From an uncultured Lachnospiraceae bacterium (lineage in GTDB: Bacteria; Bacillota; Clostridia; Lachnospirales; Lachnospiraceae): a stretch of DNA of 35,961 nucleotides. The number at the start of each line of letters is the position of its first letter. Positions within the stretch are counted from its first letter, which is position 1. The notes below the pieces were generated by a model that saw only the letters and a program-made list of their open reading frames with translations, made no database searches and was not told the DNA's origin. Shown here piece by piece: positions 23,744 through 32,240 of the stretch. The stretch covers positions 1 through 35,961 of the forward strand of contig CACYHD010000013.1 of assembly GCA_902774125.1 (NCBI GenBank). Reading direction: 5' to 3'. The position numbers were made by a program, and so were the translations under genes.

Positions 23744-24030
23744 AAAAAAATCCCGTCCCACAGTAACTGCTGGGACAGGATAATAAATACTCCTGCGGTG
23801 CCACCCGGCTTGACAAAAATGTCCTCTCTCTCGTGCTGTAATCTTATGATTATTAACACGCTGACCTTGTTCACGGAGTGTCTTCTCCGTCTCACATAAC
23901 AGGCTAACCTGCTCCGATCGCCCTCCGAAGTCCATTCACTACAATATACTATCACTGCAATCTCACCACCTGCAGTTCTCTGTAGACGTAACTATTATAG
24001 CTACTTACTCTTCATCAACGGTTTAATGCT
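23744..24030 (-). promoter_or_regulatory. Tryptophan-specific T-box riboswitch
   Basis: Read on the minus strand: stem I with GATGAAGAGTAAGTAG, then an AG-bulge/GGTGGTGAGA-type distal loop region. The specifier context is GTGAA-TGG-AC, with the UGG (Trp) codon at 23932-23934. The conserved T-box GGGTGGCACCGC lies at 23795-23806, within the antiterminator. Terminator TCCTGTCCCA / TGGGACGGGA plus T7 lies at 23744-23780. The specifier fits the downstream trpB. Confidence 0.92.
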
Positions 24031-24036
24031 ATAGCA

Positions 24037-24065
24037 AATATACCTTATAACAGCCCAAATGTCAA
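24037..24065 (-). promoter_or_regulatory. Promoter of the T-box-trpB transcript
   Basis: TTGACA (24060-24065), 17 bases, TATATT (24037-24042) on the minus strand. Start near 24030, just before stem I. Confidence 0.75.
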
Positions 24066-24122
24066 TTATTAAACATTTTAACATGAACTATCTTGCTGCT
24101 GTTCGCTATTAACATTGGCTGC

Positions 24123-25211
24123 TTATATATTTTTTACTTCAATAATAGTTCCGCCGCCTAGTACTACTTCGCCGTCGTATAACACAACTGCTTGGCCTTT
24201 GGTCATGGCTCTTACCGGCTCGTCGAACTTAACTTGAACATTGCCATCTTCCATAACAGTAGCAACAGCACTTGTCAGTTTTTGGTGATAGCGTGTTCTC
24301 GCGCTAACCTTGATTGGCTCTGTTGGTGCGTGACCACTTATCCAGTTAAAGTCATCGGCAACAAGACTGTTTTTGAACAAATCTTCATTGTCTCCTATTA
24401 CAACCTGGTTAGTTTCAGGTCTCACCTCAACTACATAGTTGCGGCCCTCTCGACCTTTGACCTGAACGCCTCTTCTCTGGCCAACAGTATAATGGTAGTA
24501 ACCTTTGTGCGTTCCTATTACATTGCCCTCAATATCCACGAAGTCGCCTTCTCCAACATGCTGACCGGTAAAGTCTTCTAGAAAGCTGGCATAATCTCCA
24601 TCAGGGACAAAACAAATATCCTGACTTTCTTTTTTGTCGGCTATTGCAAGTCCGTACTCCTCCGCCTTGGCTCTAATCTCGTCTTTGGTAAACTCGCCGA
24701 GCGGAAAATCAGTCTCCGCCAACAAGTCCTGTGTCATGTGATATAAAACGTAGCTTTGGTCCTTGCTCTCATCAAGGCCTGTCAAAAGCTGATAACTATC
24801 TGTCGCCTCGTCATATCTGATTCTAGCATAGTGACCTGTCACTACAAGCTCGCAGCCTAGTTCTTTGGCTCTTCTATGTAACTCGTCGAACTTCAAATAT
24901 CTGTTGCAGTCAATGCAAGGATTAGGTGTTTTGCCGCACATATAAAAATTGCAAAACTTATCCATAACCTTTTCCTTAAATCTGGCTTTGAAGTTAAAAA
25001 CATAATAAGGAAAACCTACCTTAATGGCAACGTTTCTGGCATCCTCAACGTCACTCAATGAACAGCAAGTTTTTTCTGTATCTAGGCTAATGTCATCGTT
25101 GTCGTACAACTTCATTGTAACGCCGATTGGATCATAACCTTTGTCTTTCATAAAAACGGCAGCTACACTACTGTCTACGCCGCCGCTCATTGCTATTAAA
25201 GCTTTTTTCAT
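24123..25211 (-). CDS. mnmA: tRNA-specific 2-thiouridylase MnmA
   Basis: MnmA adds sulfur to U34 of tRNA-Lys, -Glu and -Gln in the cytoplasm. The 362-residue protein has the PP-loop MSGGVDSSVAA (8-18), the catalytic nucleophile region NPCIDCN (Cys102) and the second active Cys in SQDICFVPDGDY (about 200), and a C-terminal beta-barrel ending VLGGGTIIEV. The ATG at 25211 is chosen over a GTG three codons earlier because the GTG overlaps the nadA stop region and AGGTGG is best placed for the ATG. It follows nadA by one base. A cysteine desulfurase often sits near these genes but none is seen here. There is no clear terminator before the trpB leader. Confidence 0.95.
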   Translation of the reverse strand: MKKALIAMSGGVDSSVAAVFMKDKGYDPIGVTMKLYDNDDISLDTEKTCCSLSDVEDARNVAIKVGFPYYVFNFKARFKEKVMDKFCNFYMCGKTPNPCIDCNRYLKFDELHRRAKELGCELVVTGHYARIRYDEATDSYQLLTGLDESKDQSYVLYHMTQDLLAETDFPLGEFTKDEIRAKAEEYGLAIADKKESQDICFVPDGDYASFLEDFTGQHVGEGDFVDIEGNVIGTHKGYYHYTVGQRRGVQVKGREGRNYVVEVRPETNQVVIGDNEDLFKNSLVADDFNWISGHAPTEPIKVSARTRYHQKLTSAVATVMEDGNVQVKFDEPVRAMTKGQAVVLYDGEVVLGGGTIIEVKNI

Positions 25212-25212
25212 A

Positions 25213-26127
25213 TTAACCACCTAGCTTAATCATCTCATCGATTGGCTTTTTGGCTGCTACAATTGTAGCCTCATCCATCTCTATAACATCACCACTTGTT
25301 CCCTTGATGCAGTTGAGAACATCAACTAATGTTGTAGCTCTCATATTGTGGCAAACACAGTCCTTGGACATAGCATAGAACATCTTGTCTGGACATGCCA
25401 ACTGCAAATGAGACACAATGCTGTTTTCTGTACCGATAATAAATTCCTTGGCGTCGCTTTCCTTGGCATAATTCATAATACCTGTTGTTGAGCCAACATA
25501 GTCTGCATGCTTAACAACCTCTGGCTTACACTCAGGGTGAACTAAGAACAATGCATCCGGATGTTCTTCTTTAACCTTGAGAACATCGTCCTCGTTAAAC
25601 TTAGCATGAGTTGGGCATCCGCCATTGAGAAGCTTGATCTGCTTTTCTGGAAGCTGATCTGCAATCCAACTGCCCAAGTTACAATCAGGAATAAATAGAA
25701 TCTTATCATTATCTATCTGCTTGCAAATCTTAAGAGCTGATGATGATGTTACACAAACATCACAAATAGTCTTAAGCTCGCTTGTTGTATTAATATATGC
25801 TACAACTGTATGATCAGGATATTGTTTTTTGACCTCAGAGATAAGTTCCTTATCCATCATCTCTGCCATAGGACATCCCGCATCTTTGTTAGACAAAATA
25901 ACCTTCTTATCAGGTGATAGCATCTTAACTGTCTCTGCCATAAATCTAACGCCACACATAATAACTGTTTTGTTAGGCATGTCTTGAGCCTTAACTGCAA
26001 GAGCATAACTATCTCCTGTGAAGTCTGCCACCTCAAGTATTTCAGGATTCTGATATACATGAGCTAGAATGCCAATATCATTTTCTTTTTTCAATCTCAA
26101 TATTTCTTTTTGAATATCACTAATCAT
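25213..26127 (-). CDS. nadA: Quinolinate synthase NadA
   Basis: NadA uses a [4Fe-4S] cluster to condense iminoaspartate with dihydroxyacetone phosphate into quinolinate for NAD synthesis. The 304-residue chain has the three expected cluster Cys: AGCPMA (Cys85), LNGGCPTH (Cys171) and CHNMRATTL (Cys259), plus the usual start GILAHVYQNPEILEVADFTG. The length fits the short single-domain form. nadB and nadC are not beside it, which is unusual since they often form an operon; they must be elsewhere or replaced. TAGGAGAG precedes the ATG. It is nearly coupled to mnmA, both linked by iron-sulfur/sulfur chemistry. Confidence 0.95.
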   Translation of the reverse strand: MISDIQKEILRLKKENDIGILAHVYQNPEILEVADFTGDSYALAVKAQDMPNKTVIMCGVRFMAETVKMLSPDKKVILSNKDAGCPMAEMMDKELISEVKKQYPDHTVVAYINTTSELKTICDVCVTSSSALKICKQIDNDKILFIPDCNLGSWIADQLPEKQIKLLNGGCPTHAKFNEDDVLKVKEEHPDALFLVHPECKPEVVKHADYVGSTTGIMNYAKESDAKEFIIGTENSIVSHLQLACPDKMFYAMSKDCVCHNMRATTLVDVLNCIKGTSGDVIEMDEATIVAAKKPIDEMIKLGG

Positions 26128-26221
26128 TGTAACTCTCCTATTACATATTTTTGCCCGAAGGCTTAGCGTACGCTACTATTCTATCATATATTTTTTTATT
26201 CTTCCTTATATCATTGCATTT

Positions 26222-27595
26222 TTATGCTTGGGCCTTATCTCGCGGGTTGATAACGCTTAGTTTTTTCCACTTGCCTTTTCTGTATCTGTAGTAGCTGAAT
26301 GTTCCATTCAAAAACCATGTAATACCTGTCGCGTAGAACACTCCGTACATTCCAATAAACGGAATAAGCGTTAGTGGATATGTAAAAACAATTCGGCCTA
26401 TACACTCTACTATACCTGTGTATAGCGAGAACGCTGCATCTCCTGCACCGTTGAGCACGTTTCGTGTCGGATATATCATTCCCAAGAAGCCGTAGAACAA
26501 TGATGTTATGCGCAATCCGTCAATTGCGTAACCGAGTGTTTGGGCATCGTTGCCAAAAATAGAAACAATCGGCTGAGTGAATACCCAGAATATAACAACA
26601 ACGACTCCAGCAATAATGAAGTTCATTACATTAGCACTCTTGAATCCTTTTTGGACTCTGTCAATACGACCGGCGCCAATGTTCTGTCCTGTGTATGATG
26701 CAAGTGCGGCACCAAGTGACATAAATGGCTGCTGAACTAGTGATTCGATTCGGCCTACAATTGTAAATGCTGTTGTAAAAACAGCTCCGTATGTATTTAC
26801 GATTGCCTGCAAAACAATAAGTGAGAATGAAATCATTGAGCTTTGCAAAGCAACAGGAATTCCCAATCTGCATGCTCTTGCCACAATTGGCTTAGATGGC
26901 TTGAAATGTTTTTTCTCCAGTCTGAAAAACGAGTTCGTTCTGTGGGCATACGTAATACAAAGAATGGCCGACACATATTGTGCAACTACCGTTCCAAGCG
27001 CCACACCCATTATTCCTAACGGTATAACAAGAACAAACAAAAGGTCCAATCCAATATTCAATATACTTGAAATAATCAAAAAGATCAGTGGTGACTTGGA
27101 ATCTCCAAGACCTCTCAAAATACTAGACGTTCCGTTATAAAATCCCATTCCAAGTGATCCAATAGCAATAACTCGCAAGTACAAAACCGCATCGTCTAAA
27201 ATGATTTTGTCAGTCTGCATCAGCGTCAATATAGGCCTTGCCAAAAAGAATCCCAATGCAAAAACAAGAATGGATGCAATACCGATAACTGTTACTGCTG
27301 TACCTATTGTTTCCTTAACTTTTTCTTTTTGATTAGCGCCAAAATATTGGGAAATAATTATACCGATTCCAACAGACAATCCACCCATTAAAGAAAAGAA
27401 AAAGAATGTAAGAGAGTTAGTTGTTCCGATTGAACCCAATGCGTTATCTCCAACAAACTTGCCTACTACAATGGAATCCACCAGATTATAAAACTGCTGA
27501 AAAATATTTCCTATAAACAAAGGAAGCGCAAACTTTAACAAAAGTTTGTATGGCGTTCCCTTAGTCATATCTTTTACAAATCTATCCTTAGCCAT
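26222..27595 (-). CDS. MATE-family multidrug/cation exporter
   Basis: The 457-residue membrane protein has about 12 hydrophobic segments in two halves, typical of MATE (DinF/NorM-like) antiporters that export drugs or metabolites using Na+ or H+ gradients. Family signatures are FALPLFIGNIFQQFYNLVDS in TM1, VVGKFVGDNALGSIGTTNS, and the second-half counterpart MSLGAALASYTGQNIGAG. The C-terminus is basic (YYRYRKGKWKKL). The start has GCAAGGAGACA just upstream. Substrate cannot be read. It is 65 bases from thiN and may be transcribed with it, as no clear terminator separates them. Confidence 0.92.
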   Translation of the reverse strand: MAKDRFVKDMTKGTPYKLLLKFALPLFIGNIFQQFYNLVDSIVVGKFVGDNALGSIGTTNSLTFFFFSLMGGLSVGIGIIISQYFGANQKEKVKETIGTAVTVIGIASILVFALGFFLARPILTLMQTDKIILDDAVLYLRVIAIGSLGMGFYNGTSSILRGLGDSKSPLIFLIISSILNIGLDLLFVLVIPLGIMGVALGTVVAQYVSAILCITYAHRTNSFFRLEKKHFKPSKPIVARACRLGIPVALQSSMISFSLIVLQAIVNTYGAVFTTAFTIVGRIESLVQQPFMSLGAALASYTGQNIGAGRIDRVQKGFKSANVMNFIIAGVVVVIFWVFTQPIVSIFGNDAQTLGYAIDGLRITSLFYGFLGMIYPTRNVLNGAGDAAFSLYTGIVECIGRIVFTYPLTLIPFIGMYGVFYATGITWFLNGTFSYYRYRKGKWKKLSVINPRDKAQA

Positions 27596-27660
27596 TGTCT
27601 CTCCTTGCTACTTATCCAAGTGCCACATCTACTATCATCACAACAAATCCTATTGCAATC

Positions 27661-28278
27661 TCAAAAAACTTTAACTAATAATGCTCGCCCTTGTCCTACA
27701 CTAATTTCAGCTTTTTTGCCTGTCAGTACTTCGTTGCTTGTCGCATACTGATAGCCCGGAGTGATAACTCCTTTTTCTAGCGTAAACTTGGCATTTTTTA
27801 TTGTAACATCCTCTAATGTTCCTTCTATAGCAATTAGGGAAAAATAAGAAAAGCGCTCATCTATTGTCGCCTTGCCATCAACCAATTCCATTATAGAATA
27901 ATCGTCGATTATCATTCCCTTAACACCACTTTGTTCCATAAGGGAAAGGCTGTAAACATTAACAAGAGAATGGTCTAGTCTCTCGCCCACAGCGCCAATA
28001 AGAATTATACTATCAAACCCTCTTTTTATAGCCTCCTTAATTGCAAAAACAGTATCGGTATCATCCTTTTCTCTTGGAAGAACTATTGTCTCAATTCTTG
28101 TCAGCGGCTTTTCTGACGAATCAAAATCTCCCACAATCAAATCCGGAATAATACCTGCTTTTTTGCAATTAACTATTCCGCTGTCGCATGCAATAGTGTA
28201 ATCGCTGTGATTGATATATTGTTTTATTTGTGGCCAATTACTTATTGTAGCTCCGCCTACTATCAAACAGTTTTTCAT
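27661..28278 (-). CDS. thiN: Thiamine pyrophosphokinase
   Basis: The enzyme transfers pyrophosphate from ATP to thiamine, giving the active cofactor TPP. The 205-residue chain has CDSGIVNCKKAGIIPDLIVG, then DFDSS (about residues 30-55, the N-terminal catalytic site), PREKDDTDTVFAI (metal/phosphate binding), and the strand-rich thiamine-binding C-terminal part. The ATG at 28278 is chosen because ATGGAG precedes it and homology starts at MKNCLIVGGA; the longer frame would start within the SDR terminator. There is no TPP riboswitch in its short leader, as expected for a salvage gene. Confidence 0.9.
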   Translation of the reverse strand: MKNCLIVGGATISNWPQIKQYINHSDYTIACDSGIVNCKKAGIIPDLIVGDFDSSEKPLTRIETIVLPREKDDTDTVFAIKEAIKRGFDSIILIGAVGERLDHSLVNVYSLSLMEQSGVKGMIIDDYSIMELVDGKATIDERFSYFSLIAIEGTLEDVTIKNAKFTLEKGVITPGYQYATSNEVLTGKKAEISVGQGRALLVKVF

Positions 28279-28291
28279 AATTACTCCATAA

Positions 28292-28320
28292 TAAAAGCAC
28301 GATACTATTATCGTGCTTTT
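28292..28320 (-). terminator. Terminator after the SDR gene
   Basis: The stem AAAAGCACGATA / TATCGTGCTTTT has a 4-5-base loop and a short minus-strand TTTT run. It lies between the SDR stop and the thiN start. Confidence 0.75.
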
Positions 28321-28371
28321 AATTATATTCATTATATAACAATAAAACAAGAATGTTTTTTTATATAATTA

Positions 28372-29145
28372 TTATACGCAAGTATAACCACCATCAACTG
28401 GAACTGTGATACCTGTTACATAGCTTGAGAACTCTGATGCTAGGAAAATAGTAGCTGTATCTAGCTCGCCTTCCTCACCGTATCTCTCAGCTGGGATAAC
28501 TGTATCAGCGTATGCCTTGAATTCTGGAGAATCCAAAGTCTCTCTTGTAAGATCTGTGTAGAAGTATCCAGGACAAATACAGTTAACTGTAATACCCTTC
28601 TTACTCCACTCACCAGCTAGCGCACGTGTTAGGTTAACAAGTCCACCCTTAGCAGCGTGGTATGGTGATGAACCAGCAATCTTGTTACCAACGATACCGT
28701 ACATAGATGAGATGTTGATGATACGTCCGTATCCTGCTGGAAGCATAGCCTGCTTAGCAACCTCTCTAGCCATCTTGAATGCACCGAATAGGTCAACCTT
28801 CATTTCCCACTCGAAGTCATCATCTGTAATATCTTCTGCTGGAGCGATAGCGCCTGTACCAGCGTTGTTGATAAGAATATCAATTCTACCAAACTTATCC
28901 ATTGTAGCCTTAACTGCGTTAACTACTTCTTCTGTCTCTGTTATGTCACACTTAACTGCAAATGTCTCAACGCCAAACTCTTTGTTGATATCTTCTGCAA
29001 CCTGCTTAACCATATCTTCTCTTCTTGCCAAAGCAACGATCTTGCATCCCTGGTTAGCTAGACCCTTAGCCATCTGAACACCAAGACCTGTTGAACATCC
29101 AGTTACAATTGCAACTCTTCCTTCAAGATTAAAATAATTTTTCAT
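28372..29145 (-). CDS. SDR-family dehydrogenase, gluconate 5-dehydrogenase/KduD-like
   Basis: The 257-residue classical short-chain dehydrogenase binds NAD(P)H. It has TGCSTGLG (15-22, cofactor loop), NNAG (93-96), catalytic Ser near 146-147, YHAAK (Tyr162 and Lys166) and the C-terminal PVDGGYTCV. The opening FNLEGRVAIVTGCSTGLGVQ and the sequence PGYFYTDLT are most like gluconate 5-dehydrogenase/2-deoxy-D-gluconate dehydrogenase enzymes, so a sugar-acid substrate is likely but not proven. GAGGT lies 6 bases before the ATG. It is transcribed alone, between a promoter and a terminator. No other uronate-pathway gene is beside it. Confidence 0.85.
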   Translation of the reverse strand: MKNYFNLEGRVAIVTGCSTGLGVQMAKGLANQGCKIVALARREDMVKQVAEDINKEFGVETFAVKCDITETEEVVNAVKATMDKFGRIDILINNAGTGAIAPAEDITDDDFEWEMKVDLFGAFKMAREVAKQAMLPAGYGRIINISSMYGIVGNKIAGSSPYHAAKGGLVNLTRALAGEWSKKGITVNCICPGYFYTDLTRETLDSPEFKAYADTVIPAERYGEEGELDTATIFLASEFSSYVTGITVPVDGGYTCV

Positions 29146-29202
29146 TTTTGTACCTCGCTTAATAAAAAAAATAGGATTTATCCCGCTTCTGACTTCGTTA
29201 TT

Positions 29203-29231
29203 ATTTTAACAAATTCTATAACATCAAACAA
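29203..29231 (-). promoter_or_regulatory. Promoter of the SDR gene
   Basis: TTGTTT (29226-29231), 17 bases, TAAAAT (29203-29208) on the minus strand, about 58 bases before the start codon. Confidence 0.5.
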
Positions 29232-29303
29232 TCTTATTTGACAAATCTGAAATATTTTAATATTTTTAATCTTCAACATAATATAATTAACTAACACAAA
29301 AGA

Positions 29304-29327
29304 TTGCACTTAATATATTAAGTGCAA
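29304..29327. promoter_or_regulatory. Perfect 24-bp palindrome upstream of the SDR promoter
   Basis: The half-site TTGCACTTAATA is followed immediately by its exact reverse complement. It lies about 75 bases upstream of the SDR -35 box. It has no loop and no T-run, so it looks more like a dimeric regulator site than a terminator. Confidence 0.5.
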
Positions 29328-29343
29328 GTATACATAATACGAG

Positions 29344-29384
29344 AAAAAAGTCTTACTACCGCTCTATTGGTAGTAAGACTTTTG
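29344..29384 (-). terminator. Rho-independent terminator of the GH87 gene
   Basis: The stem AAAAGTCTTACTACC / GGTAGTAAGACTTTT has an 8-base loop and a minus-strand run of T. It lies 20 bases after the stop. Confidence 0.88.
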
Positions 29385-29404
29385 TTAGTTTTTAATTTAT
29401 ACAA

Positions 29405-32125
29405 TTAATTAGCCAAACTATTGTTGTGATTGTAAACAACTTTTTGTAAGCTTGCATTAACCTTAGTCAAAATATTGTCATACAAGTAACTATGTCCAGC
29501 CTGGTTTTGCATAGCTGATGACTGATATAGTTTTGTTGCTATATCAAAGATTGTATATGTGCTAACAGGTGAATAATAAATGCTTCCATCTGATAGCTTG
29601 GCATATACTCTCACCTTCCACTCAGTTGTAAACTCTGTCTTAGTAAAAGCACCAAACTTCATTGTCATCGCGTAGCTTTGGCCGTAAGCAATATTACTTG
29701 AATAGTTAGCTGCTAATTGACCTTTGTTAGTTGCTGTATAGCTTCTTACATATGGTGAGCTGCTTGTGTAATATAGCTGGCTATCTGATATTTTGTTAGC
29801 CAATCCATATACAAGACCTCTCTCTACAACATTTTTGCCGTTGACCTTGTTACCTTGAGTGTATACTGCTCTCATACCTTCTGCAGTAGCGCTCACCTGG
29901 TATCCGTTAACCTCTAGGTCGGCTGTTGTTTTTATCACAGAAGGATCTGCAGTTGTTGGCTGCTTAGTTGTAGTTGGTGGCTGTGTGGTCTGACGTGTTG
30001 TTGTCTGAGCCTGTGTAGTTGTAGGTTGCTTGGTTGTTGTAGGCGCCTGTGTTGTTGTAGGCGCCTGTGTTGTAGGCTCAGGAATCACAGTCTTATATAT
30101 ACCACTTCCCTGATAATTGATAGTAGCGCTATTGTTTTCGTTTTTAACAAGCTCACCACTATATCCGGCCACACCAATGTTGTTAATATTGAGCGTAACA
30201 CTGCAATTTCCTCTAACATATACGCCATCTGTTGCGTTGTAAATGTTGCTGTCTCGTAGATTGATTGTTCCAATGTTTTTCCATGTGTCAATCAAAACAC
30301 CTTCATAAGAACTATCAATTATTGTATTATTGTGAACCTCGAATGTCGCTGGCATATCGTTTTTGGTTGCCCAGAACCAAATAGCTCCAACCGGGTACTT
30401 CCAGTCAAAATGATATGTGCCACATCTAAAAAATGCATTGTCTCTAACCGTTGTTGTTCCTGAGAATAATTCCGCTGTGTCATAATCACTACCAAGACAA
30501 ATTCCCGAACCGTTGTTAACCGTATCCATTCCTATGTTATGGTGAAAAACATTGCCGTCTCCACCGTATGTTGCAAAACAGTTAGCCAACATTGGAAGCT
30601 GAACTGTATTGTAGCAAATCTCGTGACCTGATCCGTTGCCGTACCATGGCCAGATTGCGATTCCATCATCGCCTGTGTTACGAACGTTGTTGTTTTTGAC
30701 TAGACAATTGTTTGTGTTAGAACATAGGTTGATTCCATCTGCGTATGTATCTCTAATTCTACAGCCCTGAATCGTTAGACCTGTTGTATTATCAGTCCAC
30801 AATCCAACTTTAGTATGCTCTATCCAAATGTTTTGGATTACAACATTGCGACTGTTGTTATCGTATGTTCCCGAAAATGCTGCTAGATCCTCATTGTCCA
30901 ATCGAACTGTAGATCCGCCCATCATTCCAAAGTCATAGAACTTAGCTGCATTGTTGTACTGGAAGCCTGCTCCTAATCCTTCGAGAATAGAGTACCACAT
31001 ACCAGCGCCTCTAATTGTCACACCATCTACATAAATTGTCTCTCCCTTAGGAAGTGTAAATCTTCCCTCTGGAATCCAAACTTCCTTGCCTTGACTCTTA
31101 GCTGCTGCTATACAATCAACGATAGCCTGTCTATCACTGTTTCCATCATTGGCAACCGCACCGTAGCTTTTTATAGATAGTGCGTTGGATGGCTTTGTTG
31201 CAGCCGCGGCTACTTCCTCAGTTTCAATAAAGTCGATTGTATAATAACTTGCTGTATTGTCGTTATCTTTTTGGAGCTTAAGCTTAGTTCCTGCTGAAAG
31301 TGTTGTGTCAAAAAGAAAATGGCTTTCGTCAAAAAATCTGTGTCCATTGCCATCTCCCGGTCTGTTAAAAAACGGATAAGCTCCATACAAATGTGCATAG
31401 CGTGATGTAAGCGACAAGCTCTGCATCTTAGAATTATTGCGGTAAAGATTAAGTGTCGCATCAATTCCGTTACCATCACTGCTGTCAGGCATACTATATC
31501 TAATTACTAGCGAGTTGGTTGGCTTAGTTAAAGTGAACTCAACATAGTCACCAGTGTTGTTAAGCTTAACGGCACTTCTTCCGCTAGCCTCAGACTGCAC
31601 GTCAGTCATATACTTAGTACTCTTAGGCAAAAGCTGACCTTTGTAAGATGCTGCTTCTGCTTCGTAAGTTGTGTATGGTACACTTGCTCCAACTCCACTT
31701 AAATCGTAATCAATCTGTCCGCCTTCATTATTCTCTGGCTCAATTCCCATAGCAAGCTCTGCTGCTGACTTGGAAGAATACTTGTTAGGCTGTGTAGTAA
31801 CATAAACATTAGTCTGATCATTAATATAAACCTCGGCTCTGTTATCGCCAGAGTTTATAATAAGACTAAAAGGTGCATTGTTAGCATTGCGCTCGAATGT
31901 CACCTTAAGCCACTTACCCCCATCGCTTGTCATGGAATTACCTGGCCATGGCAAAGCTGCATCAGCATTGTTAGCGTATGCATATGCATGCACATCGCTC
32001 CAATTTCCAGTGTTCAAAAAATACACGGTTGTAGTATCAGCCGCGTATGTCATATTGCTTTTTGTCACATACAATGATGTGAACATCATACAAAAAAGCA
32101 ATACAAAACTAATAACTTTTTTCAT
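29405..32125 (-). CDS. Secreted GH87-type alpha-1,3-glucanase (mutanase/mycodextranase-like)
   Basis: The 906-residue modular enzyme starts with a signal peptide (about 1-28). Residues about 30-112 resemble a starch-binding CBM25/26 (TVYFLNTGNWSDVHAYAY, then WPGNSM). Residues about 152-302 look like a CBM35-type module (YEAEAASYKG, GDYVEFTL). The catalytic beta-helix (about 315-670) has YADGIN with Asp463 and TGDDGIAIW with Asp486/Asp487; as I recall, the GH87 catalytic triad has the same 23/24-residue spacing. A Thr/Gln/Pro linker (about 685-728) leads to a C-terminal module of about 180 residues ending in NNSLAN, unrecognised. It likely attacks alpha-1,3-glucan (mutan or fungal wall glucan) outside the cell. 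GGAG precedes the ATG. Confidence 0.85.
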   Translation of the reverse strand: MKKVISFVLLFCMMFTSLYVTKSNMTYAADTTTVYFLNTGNWSDVHAYAYANNADAALPWPGNSMTSDGGKWLKVTFERNANNAPFSLIINSGDNRAEVYINDQTNVYVTTQPNKYSSKSAAELAMGIEPENNEGGQIDYDLSGVGASVPYTTYEAEAASYKGQLLPKSTKYMTDVQSEASGRSAVKLNNTGDYVEFTLTKPTNSLVIRYSMPDSSDGNGIDATLNLYRNNSKMQSLSLTSRYAHLYGAYPFFNRPGDGNGHRFFDESHFLFDTTLSAGTKLKLQKDNDNTASYYTIDFIETEEVAAAATKPSNALSIKSYGAVANDGNSDRQAIVDCIAAAKSQGKEVWIPEGRFTLPKGETIYVDGVTIRGAGMWYSILEGLGAGFQYNNAAKFYDFGMMGGSTVRLDNEDLAAFSGTYDNNSRNVVIQNIWIEHTKVGLWTDNTTGLTIQGCRIRDTYADGINLCSNTNNCLVKNNNVRNTGDDGIAIWPWYGNGSGHEICYNTVQLPMLANCFATYGGDGNVFHHNIGMDTVNNGSGICLGSDYDTAELFSGTTTVRDNAFFRCGTYHFDWKYPVGAIWFWATKNDMPATFEVHNNTIIDSSYEGVLIDTWKNIGTINLRDSNIYNATDGVYVRGNCSVTLNINNIGVAGYSGELVKNENNSATINYQGSGIYKTVIPEPTTQAPTTTQAPTTTKQPTTTQAQTTTRQTTQPPTTTKQPTTADPSVIKTTADLEVNGYQVSATAEGMRAVYTQGNKVNGKNVVERGLVYGLANKISDSQLYYTSSSPYVRSYTATNKGQLAANYSSNIAYGQSYAMTMKFGAFTKTEFTTEWKVRVYAKLSDGSIYYSPVSTYTIFDIATKLYQSSAMQNQAGHSYLYDNILTKVNASLQKVVYNHNNSLAN

Positions 32126-32171
32126 CCTCTGTCTCCTTCTTTAAGATATTTCGATCAATCCATTCTTGTCT

Positions 32172-32180
32172 ATTATATCA
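32172..32180 (-). promoter_or_regulatory. Extended -10 promoter of the GH87 gene
   Basis: TTGATATAAT on the minus strand gives TG-A-TATAAT, an extended -10 (TATAAT at 32172-32177). No convincing -35 is present. Confidence 0.45.
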
Positions 32181-32240
32181 AGAATTCACAGCAAAAATAG
32201 TATTATCATTCTGTATTGTCTTTCAATATTCACTATGCAA

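Noticed and set aside
23597-23955. Minus-strand frames of 76-112 residues upstream of trpB
   Set aside because: They overlap the T-box leader, have basic low-complexity composition and no ribosome sites; the RNA structure explains the region.
28292-28320. TPP riboswitch before thiN
   Set aside because: The short leader contains only a terminator hairpin; no THI-box motif is present.
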